A stretch of DNA of 64,000 nt from Vombatus ursinus (GCF_900497805.2 NW_020954569.1:22431903-22495902); one strand, 5' to 3'. Numbered from the stretch's first letter, positions 1-10,959 are shown. Numbers and translations: made by a program. Notes: generated by a model not told the origin, from the sequence alone.

Positions 1-2250
1 TCAATAATAGCATCTTTAAATCTGAAAGATAGTAACGTACATAATTTAAGGGTGTAAGGGAGGTCATAGTTGAGAAAGCCTGGGATGGTATGCACTGGGA
101 GTAGAGCATAACCAAAAGAGCATTTAAGGAGCTGAGATGAGCTCCCTTGGCCACTCCTGAGGGCATATGTGCTCAGCCACAAGTGTCTTTGGGGTGATTT
201 ACATCAGGTCTGTACAACATATGGCCTGCTTGCAGCCCACTACAGGATTTCAGGCAGCCTATGAAAAATGTAGGGTTGCCACTGTACATTCTCTCCTGTT
301 TGTCATGTGATGTGGTAGGGGTTAAAGTCAACAGTGGCAACCAACCTTCATCAGTCTGTCTTTGGTCTAACATAGCTGTGGCCTGAAGAAGTTTAGCTTA
401 TTTTAATTTTGGCCCTTACCTACTGCCAAGTTGTGCAGGTCTGATTTACATAAATCTCAGAATCTCAAGAATATTGGCCACTGACTCAGGATAAGTGGCT
501 CACACAGTGAAGCATAAAAGGTATGATGGACTCAACCTTCTAGTATTCCCACTCTTTCTGCTTGCGAAGCAAGTGAGGACTCTGTGTAGGTACTCATTGG
601 AATTCTTGTGCCACTCCTCTTCTCCCTCCTCTGGCTGTTATGCCACTTAATTGAATACATCAATAAGTACATGTGCTGTCCAGGACAAGTCTGAACCTAG
701 ATATTGGGCTCCTGGCTACTGTTGTTGCTTTTAGTATCTTTCTTTGAGCAATCATGATGGATTTCAATCTCAGAGGTGGTCATTTACAGCCTTGTAACCA
801 GAAACTTTCTATGTATGAGAGGGCAGGAACTCTCAGGTATCACAGTCAGAGCTAGCTGGAAAAAGTAGTATCCTGCACTTACAATAATGGTGCATAAATT
901 CTTTAGGACAAACAATAATTTTATATCTTTTCATTTTGTGAGTTCAATAGTCATGGACATATCCTTCTTCTGACATTAGGCAGATATAGAATGTCTGACC
1001 TTGAACAGATGAAATCAGATTGAGCTTTTTTCTTCACTATTAAACATTTCTAGGTCAAGTGAGTATTGGATTCCATGGCATAAAATTGTTTTTTGCTCTT
1101 TGGTTTGGTGGTATTTTTAGTTCTGTGATTGTTAAGAATGGATTTTTTTTTCAAGAGAGTGAGCACATTTGTTAGTCTTAGAGTGCACATTTCAATGAAT
1201 GTTAGCAATATTAAAAGTTGTTGGTGTTGGAAAGTAAACCATTTGAAGGATCATTTAAGAGCACAGTGAAATAGGATCGATTGCACCAAAGTAGAAAGGA
1301 AAGTGAATTTTTTTTAAAAAAATGAAGAAAAAAACCCACTATTTCTTAAAAAAAAAAACTTGGCTACGAAACAGCTTAAAATTAATCCTGAGAAGATAAC
1401 CAAAGCCATTTAAAGCACCTTTCCAGGTCCTATGGGGCTATGCATCCATTACTCTATACTGCATTTTAGATTTCTGGAAGTTGGAAGAGCAGTAAAAGAT
1501 AACTAGTATATGTTCCTATGAAGAAAACAATGTTATAGGTAAGACAATACAAAAAAAGAGTGGTATGAAGAATGGAAGAAAGGTAATTGTTACTGACCAT
1601 TCAAAGTGATGTCAACATCATTGTCAGAAGATGTCTGAGGGAGACTGTAAGACCTGTATATTTTCATCAGAATATAAAATCTCAACCCTTCAAAAATGTT
1701 TCCTGTTTTGTTTCTTTGCTTTTTGCTTAAAATGGGCCTGGTAGTGTTGTCCCCACTGAGGGAATGACCAATTCTGATAATTATATTGATGATGGTACTG
1801 CCCCTTTTGTATATGACCAGTCCGGTTGCTAAAAAGGAAAGAAAAACAATATTTGCACAAGGAAAACTGATGTAATTCCCCTCTGAAGGAACACTTTTTC
1901 AAATGAAAGAGTGAGGAGACATAAAGAATGTCCTAAGGATTGGAGAGAGAATAGCCCCTCAGAGAAATATCCTGATAGGACGTGTTCACAGACAAATAAA
2001 TGATTAAGATAACAATGGCTGCAGAGCATTACAATCCATCAGCTCATTTGTATGTGAACGTTTTTAGAGATTTGAAGTTTATAACTGACAAAATGGTAAC
2101 TTTAAAAAGATGGTCCAGGGAGAATTTCAAACCATTCATTTCTCTGGTTAGGGAAAAGAAAGTGTCTAAAAGGATAAGTGGTTGGGACAAATCAGAGAGA
2201 CTGACAGACACAGAGATGGACAGAATGATAGAAAGACACCAAGAATTATG
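1..2250. other. Non-coding stretch with no recognised gene
   Basis: Only short chance reading frames are present and none resembles a known protein. Around 205-275 the sequence has a weak likeness to the end of a hAT-type transposon (phrases like 'tatggcctgcttgcagccc'), but I could not find a matching inverted end, so I do not call an element. The rest is AT-rich and looks unique. Confidence 0.6.
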
Positions 2251-2253
2251 GGT

Positions 2254-2409
2254 TGAGAAGGAGAGAAAGAAGGAAGGAAGAAAAGAAGGCAGGAAGGAAG
2301 GAAGGAAAGAAGAAAAGAAGGAAGGCAAGGGAGGGAGAGAAAGAAGAAGGAAGGGGAAGTAGGGAGGAAGGCAGAGAGAAGGAGGCAGGGAAGAAAAGAA
2401 AGAAAGAAA

Positions 2410-2473
<64 letters not shown>

Positions 2474-2478
2474 AAAGA
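2254..2478 (+). repeat. Purine-only microsatellite (GGAA then GAAA units)
   Basis: About 225 bases of almost pure A and G on the plus strand. It moves from irregular GGAAG/GAAGGAAGG units to a clean (AAAG)n run at roughly 2400-2476. Reading frames across it encode only Lys/Arg/Glu or Ser/Phe/Leu low complexity and are not genes. Such polypurine tracts can form triplex DNA and are usually length-variable. Confidence 0.95.
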
Positions 2479-2827
2479 CTTCTATTTAAGATGGCAGTAT
2501 AAGAAAGGTGATAGAAAAGCATAGCTTTCTTACTTTTCTCAGCAATGATACAAAATGGGCACCAGAACAAGTAATAGTAAACAAAAAATCAAAAGAAAAA
2601 GATCAAAGTACTATTTCATTCTTCCCAGTACTGAACACAAAACAAAACAAACAAACAAAAAAACCTAGAAGCCACAGACATTGGTAGAGAGGTCCAACTA
2701 AGGAAACCAGCATGAGTTCAAGTGAAACAGCATGGAAGTCCAGGCTTAAAGTTCGTTGACTAGGGAAATTCCAGGATGATGAGAGCCCACAACAGCAAGA
2801 AGAAAATTTAAAACTCATTTCAGAAAC

Positions 2828-3105
2828 ATTTATTAAGCTTCTAATATTTATAAAGTCATATTTTAGACACCGAGGGAGCTTAAAAAGTTTAGAAAATACA
2901 CAGTTCTTACCTTCAAGGACCTTAAACTCTAGTAGTAAGAAAAGATGCAAACACAGGTTACAATAGTATACATCAGGAGATAATCGCTCATGAAGCATTT
3001 ACATAGTGTCTTCAATGCTCCTGGCATTGTTGTAGGCACTGAGGATACGAGAACAAAAAGACACACTCTCTGTTCTCAAAGAACACACATTCTACATTCT
3101 GTAGA
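2828..3105 (-). repeat. Two L2-type 3'-end modules, antisense
   Basis: Two successive stretches, about 2828-2945 and 2993-3105, follow the same plan: 'tttattaagc...' followed by a degraded 'ggcactgaggatac' core and then 'gttctcaaagaa' or 'cttcaaggacct'. This is the reverse complement of the shared L2 3' end (which reads '...tccttgagggcaggga...gcacatagtaggtgctcaataaat'). Divergence is high, so the copies are old. Confidence 0.6.
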
Positions 3106-3392
3106 TAATATGTATGTATAAATGTATGTGTATATGCATGTATGTAAATGAAGATATGTATACATATTTATTAACACATATACATGTGTTCATTAATATA
3201 TTTATATACATGTACTAATTTACATGTATATCTGTATGTATATATTTGTGTGCTATAGATGATACCATATAAGTTCCACATATACATAAATATATGTGTA
3301 TATATGTATACACATACATGTATGTGTCTAAGTATACAATGTGTGTTTGTGTGTATATAAGTGTATGTGTATGTGTGTGTGTGGGGGGGGTG
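3106..3392. repeat. TATG/TG-rich compound microsatellite
   Basis: A 280-base tract of alternating pyrimidine-purine units (TATGTATA, TATACATG, GTGTGTG) ending in a G8 run at about 3383-3390. It sits inside the L2-related repeat, whose sequence resumes on the right. Confidence 0.85.
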
Positions 3393-3399
3393 ATTTGAG

Positions 3400-3790
3400 G
3401 GTACTAGGCACCAAAATTTCAGGGCATCAGGAAAGACCTCATGAAGGAAATGGCTCTGATGCTGAGCTTTGAAAGATGCTAGTCATCTGTTAATCAGAGT
3501 AGAGGAAGGAAAATATTGCGACATGGGAGGACAGCCAATGTACAGATATGGAGATGGGAGATTTAATGTAATGTGTAGAGAACAGCCAGTGGATGTAGTA
3601 CTGGAAAACAGAATACATGAAGGGGAGAAACATGTAATAAATTTTGAAGAGTTAGGCTAGAAACTCCAGGGATAGTGGCCACCAAACATGGGGAGTCAAG
3701 AAAGGATTCATGGCACAGGTAGAATTTGAGTTGGGCTTTAAAAAATCAGGCAGGAATTTCACAGATTAAGATAGCAAATCTGAGCAAAGC
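3400..3790 (+). repeat. Old L2-associated repeat, continuation
   Basis: The order of recognisable blocks ('aggaaagacctcatgaagga', 'gatgctgagctttgaaagat', 'ggacagccaatgtacagata', 'atgaaggggagaaacatgta') matches an old mammalian repeat that normally follows the 'cactgtgctaagcgctgggga' module. A second partial copy may start near 3700. The open frame at 3469-3660 lies wholly inside it and is not a gene. The family name is uncertain. Confidence 0.5.
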
Positions 3791-4601
3791 AGTGAAATGA
3801 CCAAATTCTATGTTTATTTTATTTTATGAAATAGTATTCTGGCATCAGCATCAAGGATGGGTTAGCGCTTCTGCTTCCCCAAGCCAAGATGGTGGAATAA
3901 AAAGTAAGTCGCTCTCACCCTCCTGTATCAACCTCTGAAAGCCCAGAAAATATTGCCCCAGGAATAAAAACCCTAAAACAGTTGAACCAGAAGAAAGACA
4001 GGGTGAAGCAGTCCAGTAGTCCAGGTAGCCTGAGGGATTAACGGGAAAGGCCCCTCTTGCCCTAGGGGAAGGGGAGCAGTTCTAAACCAGACATGACCCA
4101 GCAAGCTAGCAGATAGCTCCACCTCAGCATACCAGGAGGAGATCCTGAAACCCAGGTAGCAAAGCAGGCAAACACCAATACCTGGACCCCCAAGTGCGTC
4201 AGTAAGAGCTAGGAAACCGGCTCAGAAAACCACCAGGTGCCTAAGCATTCTACAGCAACCAGGTCTCCCAGGGCCTCAGCAAAATAAGGGAAGCAGCACT
4301 ACAAAGGGCCCCAGGTGGATAAACACTCTGCAACATCCATCTAAAAGGAGCTGAAGAAAGTGAAAGGAAAGGAAAAGCAGGCAACCTAGAGTTGCCTTAG
4401 AGTTCCAGCCTTGCTGATTCCAGCCCAACACCAGGTAAGTTGCCAGAACCCTACAGCCTCCAACTGCCAACATCGGAGGCCCCACCATACAAAGCCAGTG
4501 ATCAAGCCCTGTGCTCCCAACACAAGAAGCTTGGGTCAGTGCCCTCTGCTCCCCAGAAGGAGAGCTCAATCTCTTTAAAGGCCAGGAAATAAGCAAACAA
4601 C

Positions 4602-5725
4602 ATGAGCAAAAAGAAATATACCTTAGATGCATATTATGAGAACAGTGAGGATCAAGGCAGAAATTCTGAAGAGGACAACATTGTCAACAAATCCACATCT
4701 GGAACCTCAAAAGGGAATATGAACTGTTCTGAAGCCCAAAAAGCCTTCTTAGGAGAGCTCAAGAAGGATTTTAAAAGTCAAATGAGAGAGGTAGAAGAGT
4801 CCTTAAAAAATACAATTGGCCAACTGGAAAAAAGAAAATTAGTCCCTAAAAATTACAATTGGCCAAATGGGGAGGGAGGTACAAAAGCTAATAGAAGAAA
4901 AAAATTTGTTAAAAATTAGAATCAGGCAAATGGAAGCTAACAACTGTATGAGAGAGCAAGAATCAGTCAAACAGAAACAAAAAAAATTAAAAAATAGATG
5001 AAAACACAAAATACCTCATTGATAAAACAACTGACCTTCGATCCAGAAGAGACGATTTAAAAATTAGTGGTCTACCTGAAAATCACAATGAAAAAAAGGA
5101 GCCTGGACAGTATCTTTCAGGAAATCATAAAGGAAAACTGCCCTGAGGTCTTAGATCTAGAGGGTAAAATAGCCATAGAAAGAATCCACTGGGGGCAGCT
5201 AGGTGGTGCAGTGGATAGAGCACTAGCCCTGCAGTCAGGAGAACCTGAGTTCAAATCTGGCCTCAGACACTTGACACTTACTAGCTGTGTGACGCTGGGC
5301 AAGTCACTTAACCCCATTGTCTAGCCACAAAAAAAAAAAAAATCCACTGATCACCTCCTGAAAGAGATCCCAAATTGAAAACACCGAGGAATATAGTAGC
5401 CAAATTCCAAAATTACCAGGTCAAAGAGAAAATACTGCAAGCGGCCAGAAAGAAACAATTTAAATATCATGGAACCACAGTCAGGATTACACAGGATCTT
5501 GCAGATTCTATATTAAAAGACCATAGGGCATGGAATATGATATTCCATAAGGCAAAGAATCTTGGATTATAACCAAGGATCAACTACCCAGCTAAAATGA
5601 GCATGATCTTTCAGGGGAGGAGATGGATATTCAATGAAATAGAGGACTTCCAAACCTTCCTGATAAAAAGACCAGAGCTCAAGAGAAAATTTTATCTTCA
5701 AATACAAGACTCAAGAGAGATATAA
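4602..5725 (+). pseudogene. L1 ORF1 (nucleic-acid-binding protein), decayed
   Basis: L1 ORF1 encodes the RNA-binding, trimer-forming protein of the element. The first frame starts MSKKKYTLDAYYENSEDQ and continues with an acidic patch and a Lys/Glu-rich segment expected to be coiled coil (about residues 45-85). Later pieces in other frames include SLDSIFQEIIKENCPEVLDL and, from about 5375, a segment (KTPRNIVAKFQNYQVKEKIL) typical of the RRM/C-terminal domain. The end is near 5725. The frame is broken by a stop at 4917, by frame changes and by the SINE at 5191-5340, so no protein can be made. The start was chosen because copy 2, copy 3 and the minus copy at 21.4-22.5 kb keep the same N-terminal region. 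Confidence 0.8.
5191..5340 (+). mobile_element. WSINE1-like SINE in L1 ORF1
   Basis: Full-length tRNA-derived SINE with the GGGGCAGCTAGGTGG head, box-B-like 'gagttcaaatctggcctc', 'gggcaagtcacttaacccca' and an A14 tail. It is flanked by an 8-base target duplication, aatccact (5183-5190 and 5341-5348). It split L1 ORF1 and is therefore younger than that L1. Confidence 0.95.
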
Positions 5726-6290
5726 AAAGGTAAACAGGACAGAAAGATACAATATATCATTAATAAGGGCAAACTGTTTACATCCCTACGAGGGAAGATG
5801 ACCCTTGTAACTCTTGAGAACTGTATTGTTATTACACCATGTTAAAGGGGTATACATAGACAGAGGGGGTGGATATAAGTTGACTTTGATGTAATGATAA
5901 AAAAACTGATCAAGTGGGTTAAATGGATCCAAGTAAGTGGATTAATCTGATCTAAGAAAATGTATTGAGAGAAAAGAAAAGGAGGAGGCAGACAAGGGTA
6001 AATTACATTACAGGAAAAGACACAAAAACCTATTGCAGTAGAGGGAAAGGAGAGAGGGAGATGAGCATTGTTTGAACCCTACTCTCATCAGATTTGGCTC
6101 AAGAAGGGAATAACATAATCAGGTATAGAAATCTAACTTGCACTATAGGCAGTAGGAGGGAAAAGGGGAAAGAAAGGGGAGAAGGGATAGAAGGGAGGGA
6201 AGAAGCAGTCAGGGTAAACAGGAAGAAAAGGGAAGGGGCTAATAGAAGGGAGGTGCTACTGAGGGAGGTGATGGTCAAAAGTAAGACACA

Positions 6291-7272
6291 AGTAAAACTC
6301 ACATTCCTGACCATTCGTCATAGAGCCTTTGCTTGAAGACATTCAATGAGTGGAAGAGACCCACCAGCTCCCAAAGCGACCCATGCCAATTTCTGGACAG
6401 TTCTAATTGTCAGAAAGTAGAAATAGGGAGGTGATGATCCCACTGTACCCCACCCTCATCAGACCTCATCTGGAGTATTGTGTTAGTTTCTGTATGCCAT
6501 GGTTTATGAAAGACATTGATAAAACACAGAATATCGGGGGGGAGGGGCAGCTCAACCAGGTTAATTTACTCTGTTTTATGTGAGGATCCATTGAAGGAAT
6601 TGAACATGTTTATAGCTTTTTGGAGGGAAGACTCAGGGACGTGAGAGCTATGTTCAAGTATCTGAAGGGCAGTCATGTGGAACAGGGATTAAATTTGTTC
6701 AATTTGGCCCTCACTGGGGCCAGGGATAGAATTCAGAGTAATAGGTGGAAGCTACAAAGAAGCAAATTTAAGCTTGATATCAGGAAAACTAGAGCTGCCC
6801 CAAAGAGGAATGAGCTCCCTCCAGAGGTGATGGCTTCCTCTTTGGAGGTCTTCAGGCAGAGGCTGGATGATATTCTTGGCTAATTTATAGTGGCAATCCC
6901 TTTCATGTTTGCTTTGTTTTGGACAACAAAGATGGCCACTGAATTCTCTTACAACTTGCAAATTCCAGGAAGCGTTCCCTGACATAAAGCCTAAAGTTGT
7001 CATTTGGCAACTTCCAACCCTTATTCCTGGTTTGGCCCTTGGGGCTGAACAAAAGAAGCCTAACTCTTCTTACACGTAACTTCCTTTCAAATACTTGAAC
7101 ACAGCCATCAGGTCTCCCTCTTAAGCCCTCTCTTTCTCCAGGTTAAACATCTCCAGTCCCTTCAGTTGACCTCCGTGTGACAGACTCGAGTCTATCCTGC
7201 ATCCTTTCTATCTTATAGATGGTTTTCTAAAGTGTAGTGCCCAGACCTGAATTATTAAAGATGTGATGTGGA
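6291..7272 (-). mobile_element. CR1/L3 LINE 3' region, split by a second L3
   Basis: Read on the minus strand from 7272, the sequence gives the conserved tail region of a CR1/L3 LINE: 'tggagatgtttaacctgga', 'gacctgatggctgtgttcaa', 'ggcttctttt...gcccc', 'tttaggctttatgtcaggg'. It breaks off near 6967 and resumes at 6424 ('gacaattagaactgtcc', 'tcttcaagcaaaggctctat') down to about 6291. The gap holds a plus-strand L3 copy. It is highly diverged and ancient. Confidence 0.75.
6425..6966 (+). mobile_element. CR1/L3 LINE 3' end, inserted in opposite orientation
   Basis: It reads in CR1/L3 order on the plus strand: 'ctcatctggagtattgtgtt' (end of the reverse-transcriptase frame), 'tatctgaagggcagtcatgt', 'gtggaagctacaaagaagc', 'gaatgagctccctccagagg', 'tggaggtcttcaggcagagg', and a 3' end whose 'ggacaacaaagatggccact' matches the L3 tail. 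A short frame at 6620-6883 is part of this LINE, not a host gene. The flanks carry related hexamers (agaaag on the left, aggaag on the right) that could be a decayed target duplication. Confidence 0.75.
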
Positions 7273-7274
7273 CA

Positions 7275-7798
7275 AAGTGCAAAAAAACAAAAACAAAAAC
7301 AAATGAAAAAACAAAAAACGTTGGGTTAGCCAGGGGAAAGTGCAGAGGCCAAAAGACTGAATATGAGTCTATTAACTTATCCCAGTTGGTAGGTGATATG
7401 GTTTGATACGAGGCTGGTGTTACTGAGTGCTAAGGAGAGGACAAAAGGGCTTTTGTAGCCCCACAGAATAGCACAATGCTTTACACATGCCAGGGGAACA
7501 GGGATATATTGAGGTAGTAGAATCAACAAGTCTAGAAATTATTTCTATACATGGGGAGAGGAAGAGTGAACAGTCAAAAATGGCTTTGAAGTTTCAGCTT
7601 CATTGACTGTCAGACTGCTGGTGCCATCAAACCACTCCCCATTCGACCTTAAGAATCATCTTAATGGCCTAATTCTTCTCCCTGAAGCTTCCTCTTCATT
7701 GAAGAGGAGTTAGCAGAAGACACTCTTAAACTTTCTGAGCTTACCTTTAATTCTGCTCCACAGACAGGTGTTTTGTGTTTGATCCAGAAATCCCAGCC
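7275..7798. other. Non-coding stretch, nothing recognised
   Basis: Apart from an A-rich run at 7281-7320 I see no repeat family, long frame or RNA structure. Confidence 0.55.
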
Positions 7799-7799
7799 T

Positions 7800-7926
7800 G
7801 GGGCAACTAGGTGATGCAGTGGATAGAGCACCAGCCCTGGAGTCCTGAGGACCTGAGTTTACATCCAGCTTCAGACTCACTAGCTATGGGATTCTGGGCA
7901 AGTCTGATTGCCTCACACACACAAAA
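7800..7926 (+). mobile_element. WSINE1-like SINE, older copy
   Basis: Head 'ggggcaactaggtgatgcag', 'gatagagcaccagccctgga' and 'ctgggcaagtctgattgcct' are diverged but clear. It is flanked by the target duplication aaatcccagc (7788-7797 and 7927-7936). Confidence 0.9.
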
Positions 7927-7939
7927 AAATCCCAGCACA

Positions 7940-9560
7940 ATCCTGCTTCCTTACCTGACTAGTCAAAATGACATTAATGCCCTAGTATGACAGTAGTTAC
8001 ATATCATTCAAAATACAGATTATATATAATGTTAACTTGATTATTTATTTCCTCTTTAATTTCAGCAGCAAGCAATCCAGGAGAAATAAAAACATGAAGT
8101 TATCTCAGGGGTTCATCACAAAGTATCTGATATTTGAGATTGTGTTAACACAAGCAGATCATAAGTACAAGAGTATGAGCATTGACAAGGATTCTCCATC
8201 ATTACATTTTCCAGCAATTTTATTCAGTTTCTAGCGTGAGAAAATGAGCCATATGCATCAGTGACTGCAACACCAATTATCCAAGCAGAAGCAATAAAAT
8301 GTTCACTTCCGAGTCCATTACAGATTAATTTATCTTATTTTTTAAGTTCCTGAAATAAATAAACTACAGTCAGTAGGAGCTGGTCAGAATCATTTACAGC
8401 AGGCAGTCTACTATCCAGATGCTCAAAAGCCAAATCGATTATGCAGAGACCCAGATAGACCTATAACCTGGTTATAAGTGAATTATCCACAGAAATTTGT
8501 TGCCCTACTGTTCATGTCTAGCTGCAGATAGATGTGGCCTCAGGCTGTGTCTACCAGACAGACACCAAAGCAACTGGTCAAGTCTGTGAAAAATATAAAA
8601 TAGTTTTTGTTGTTATTAGTGTTCATCATTTAGACAGCCATGATGTGATTATCTGCTTTTCTTTTAGGAGTAAAAATACTCTGCTTTATCTTCCCCATCT
8701 TAAGTTTTCTTTATAATTGATTGCCACATTATGAGAATGTCACCTTTTTCTGAATAAGAACCAAGTGAAATAAAGATAATTATTAACACTTAAAAAAAAA
8801 AAAAAACAAGGTCCTGATTGAGACACCTTCTATATAGAACTTTGTTGTGAGATTTATGGAGTGTCAAAGAAGATGGCAGCACTGTCCCACTCTTTATGGA
8901 AACACAAGCAAATACAACTAAAACAAGAGAACAAATACAAAAACATATACACACAACAAAACCATTGACATATATGCCGTTCTAAGTGACTTTAGTAGTA
9001 TTTTATAACTATACTGTAACTTCTCTCTGTTCCCAAGGGTAAAGATGAATTGACTATGTGATTTTAGTAGCAGTGAATGTCATTATTAAAGTTTTAAATA
9101 TTAGCACCCAGTTAAATTACCTGCTGCAAAATTTTCAATAAAATTCTCTTGATACCTGGTAATGTTTTATAATTTACCATATTGGTTATAGAAAACATTC
9201 TTTTAATTGATAGAGAAAATGTTTAAATCTCACCCTATCCTCTAAAGTAAAAACCCAAAGAGAATTCTTTTCATTTTGTCACCCGGTGAATTGTCTAAAC
9301 AATGGGGAATGCAAATCCTAATGTTTCCTCAGTTGTCATTGATTTATTGACAATGACTATTAGATTATGGTCCTTCATTCAATTGTTTATGCATAAACCA
9401 GTTTCGAAGAAAAACAACATAACACAGCTACTGTTGTGATCTGACAAGTGAAAGGCATATAAAATGCGTATGCAGATAGTCCCTGACTAGTAACTGGTAA
9501 AATACAAATGGAAAGGAGGGAAGTATATGATTAAAGCCCCTACTCCCATGGGGACAACTG
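7940..9560. other. Non-coding stretch, mostly unique
   Basis: No recognisable gene or dispersed repeat. An AATAAA at 8769-8774 is followed 17 bases later by an A15 run (about 8792-8806), the layout of a reverse-transcribed mRNA end; see findings. The segment 8240-8560 is less AT-rich than its surroundings and shows no repeat signature. Confidence 0.5.
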
Positions 9561-9563
9561 CCC

Positions 9564-9605
9564 TTTATTCCACAATTTTGAACACTTGCAGAATGATTGA
9601 CTTTT
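9564..9605 (+). repeat. Copy A of a 42-base local direct repeat
   Basis: Starts 'tttattccacaattttgaac' and ends 'cagaatgattgac' plus T. It differs from copy B (10113-10156) at only a couple of positions over about 38 bases. Confidence 0.8.
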
Positions 9606-9652
9606 TTTTTAAGAGAGAGATTGAGAGAGAGAGAGTGTGTGTGTGTGTGTTC
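9602..9652. repeat. T-run, (GA)n and (GT)n microsatellite
   Basis: T9, then 'gagagattgagagagagaga', then (GT)9. A minus-strand frame over it is low complexity. Confidence 0.85.
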
Positions 9653-10112
9653 TTTTATGTACACCATGTAACTCCAAGTGTGGAATGCCTAGTTTAGCTT
9701 GAACTCTGACCCTGTAATTTTCCTTCCCACTCTATCCGTAGGCTACTTCACTCAGTCTACGCTGTCATCGATAGGGCAGATCTGAGTTCCTCCAAAAGGA
9801 CTAGTACCATGTAATTACACTCAAACTCTCTCAGGGTCTTTTCTGGGTATAATCCTATTGTGTGTGGGGGGTGGGGAAGGTACTCTCTCCCTCTTAACTC
9901 TATAGCTCTTGATGCCTCACTGGTGAGCTTCTATTTATGCAAATGTAGTTCCTAACAATGAGACCACCATTGGATCTTAAAACAAAACTTATTCCTTAAT
10001 AATGAGATAAAAGCCATAGTAATCTACGCATCACTGATACTCAATACAAGCAAATCCAAAAATAAGCGATGCAACATAGTTGACACACAAATATGTTACA
10101 GTCTCTAATTTA

Positions 10113-10156
10113 TTTATTCCACAAGTTTGAACACTTGCAGAATGATTGCCTTTTTA
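10113..10156 (+). repeat. Copy B of a 42-base local direct repeat
   Basis: Starts 'tttattccacaagtttgaac', then 'acttgcagaatgattgcc'. It lies 549 bases from copy A. The interval between has no recognised element. Confidence 0.8.
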
Positions 10157-10690
10157 TAATGTAGGATCAACCTTACAGAAACCTGGCATGGAAACATGAG
10201 TGGAGAATCTTTATGCTCATTATAATCCGAAATTTTGTACTGTTATTTTTGATGTCTGGTTTAATCAGGAACATCTGAAACATTCAAAGGCTTTTTTTCT
10301 TCTAACTGCTCTTCAAGTGGTCCTCAACACTATCCCACTGAGCATATCATCTTGTCTTCTACTCTGAAACTTATGAAACATTGAAAAAAATATTTTAATT
10401 TAAAATCACCCTGAAAAGGGCATCAAGATGGATGTTGCACTACTATATTAGACCAATGGGTCCTTTAGCTAGAGAACTGCAAAGTTCATTGAAAGGACTT
10501 TTTTCTTGGCAAAGCAGGTAAGCCCAAGCATCTATTCACTCACCAAGATTTCACATCTTTCCAGCAACTATCAGCTAGCTGATCCAACAGCAAATCAAGT
10601 GCAAAATCTGTCTTTCCTTTTTCTACTTTTCCTTTTCAAACCAGCAAGGAAAGCAAAAAGCAAATGATAACTTTCAGAGGCTTCATCTCT
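10157..10690. other. Non-coding stretch, nothing recognised
   Basis: AT-rich with no long frame and no recognised repeat. Confidence 0.5.
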
Positions 10691-10704
10691 CTCACACACA
10701 CTAG

Positions 10705-10798
10705 ATAGGAAGAAAAGAAGGGAGGAAGGAAGGAAATAAGGAAGAAAAGGAGTGAGGGAGGGAGGGAAGAAGGAGGGAAGGAAGGAAGGAAGGAAGGA
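10705..10798 (+). repeat. (GGAA)n purine microsatellite
   Basis: Imperfect GGAAGAAA and GGGAGGGA units ending in five perfect GGAA repeats, directly followed by an L2-type fragment. Confidence 0.9.
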
Positions 10799-10799
10799 T

Positions 10800-10905
10800 T
10801 GCTTACTATCTGCAAAGCACTATGCTAAATGCTGGGGGTACAAATAGAAAAGTAAGACAGTTCCTGCTCTCAAGGAGGCAACATTCTAATAGTGGAAAGA
10901 ATACA
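10800..10905 (-). repeat. L2-type 3'-end module, antisense
   Basis: 'gcaaagcactatgctaaatg', 'ctgggggtacaaatag' and 'cctgctctcaaggaggcaac' are a good match to the reverse complement of the L2 3' end. Confidence 0.65.
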
Positions 10906-10959
10906 TAGGAAAGGTTTGAGCTATGAGTCAGATAGAAAAGTCAATGTTCCTTAGTATGC

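Larger units (their letters stand above)
3878..6290 (+). mobile_element. L1 LINE copy 1: 5'UTR, ORF1 and inter-ORF region, no 3' half
   Basis: It starts at the typical L1 5' edge (3885-3898, 'ccaagatggtggaat'), followed by a GC-richer 5'UTR up to 4601, ORF1 (4602 to about 5725) and the purine-rich region that normally separates ORF1 and ORF2 (about 5725-6290). The same inter-ORF region occurs in L1 copy 2 at 43860-44340, which confirms the order. ORF2 and the 3'UTR are absent: the element stops abruptly against an older CR1/L3 sequence near 6290, with no poly-A tail. Loss of the 3' rather than the 5' end is unusual for a LINE and suggests a later deletion. A WSINE1-like SINE interrupts ORF1. 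Confidence 0.85.

Noticed and set aside
205-360. hAT transposon end
   Set aside because: Only one end-like stretch is visible and no inverted partner or 8-base duplication could be found.
2000-2570. Long Lys/Arg/Glu and Ser/Phe/Leu frames (up to 134 residues)
   Set aside because: They are translations of the purine/pyrimidine microsatellite and have no complexity or start context.
5191-5340. Functional tRNA gene
   Set aside because: The tRNA-like head is that of a SINE with a poly-A tail and target duplication; no complete cloverleaf or terminator context.
6620-6883. 87-residue frame with a plausible globular look
   Set aside because: It is CR1/L3 3' text; the antisense frame at 6752-7003 comes from the same repeat.
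8860-8960. L1 5' start suggested by 'aagaagatggcagcac'
   Set aside because: No L1 5'UTR or ORF1 text follows, so the motif is probably chance.
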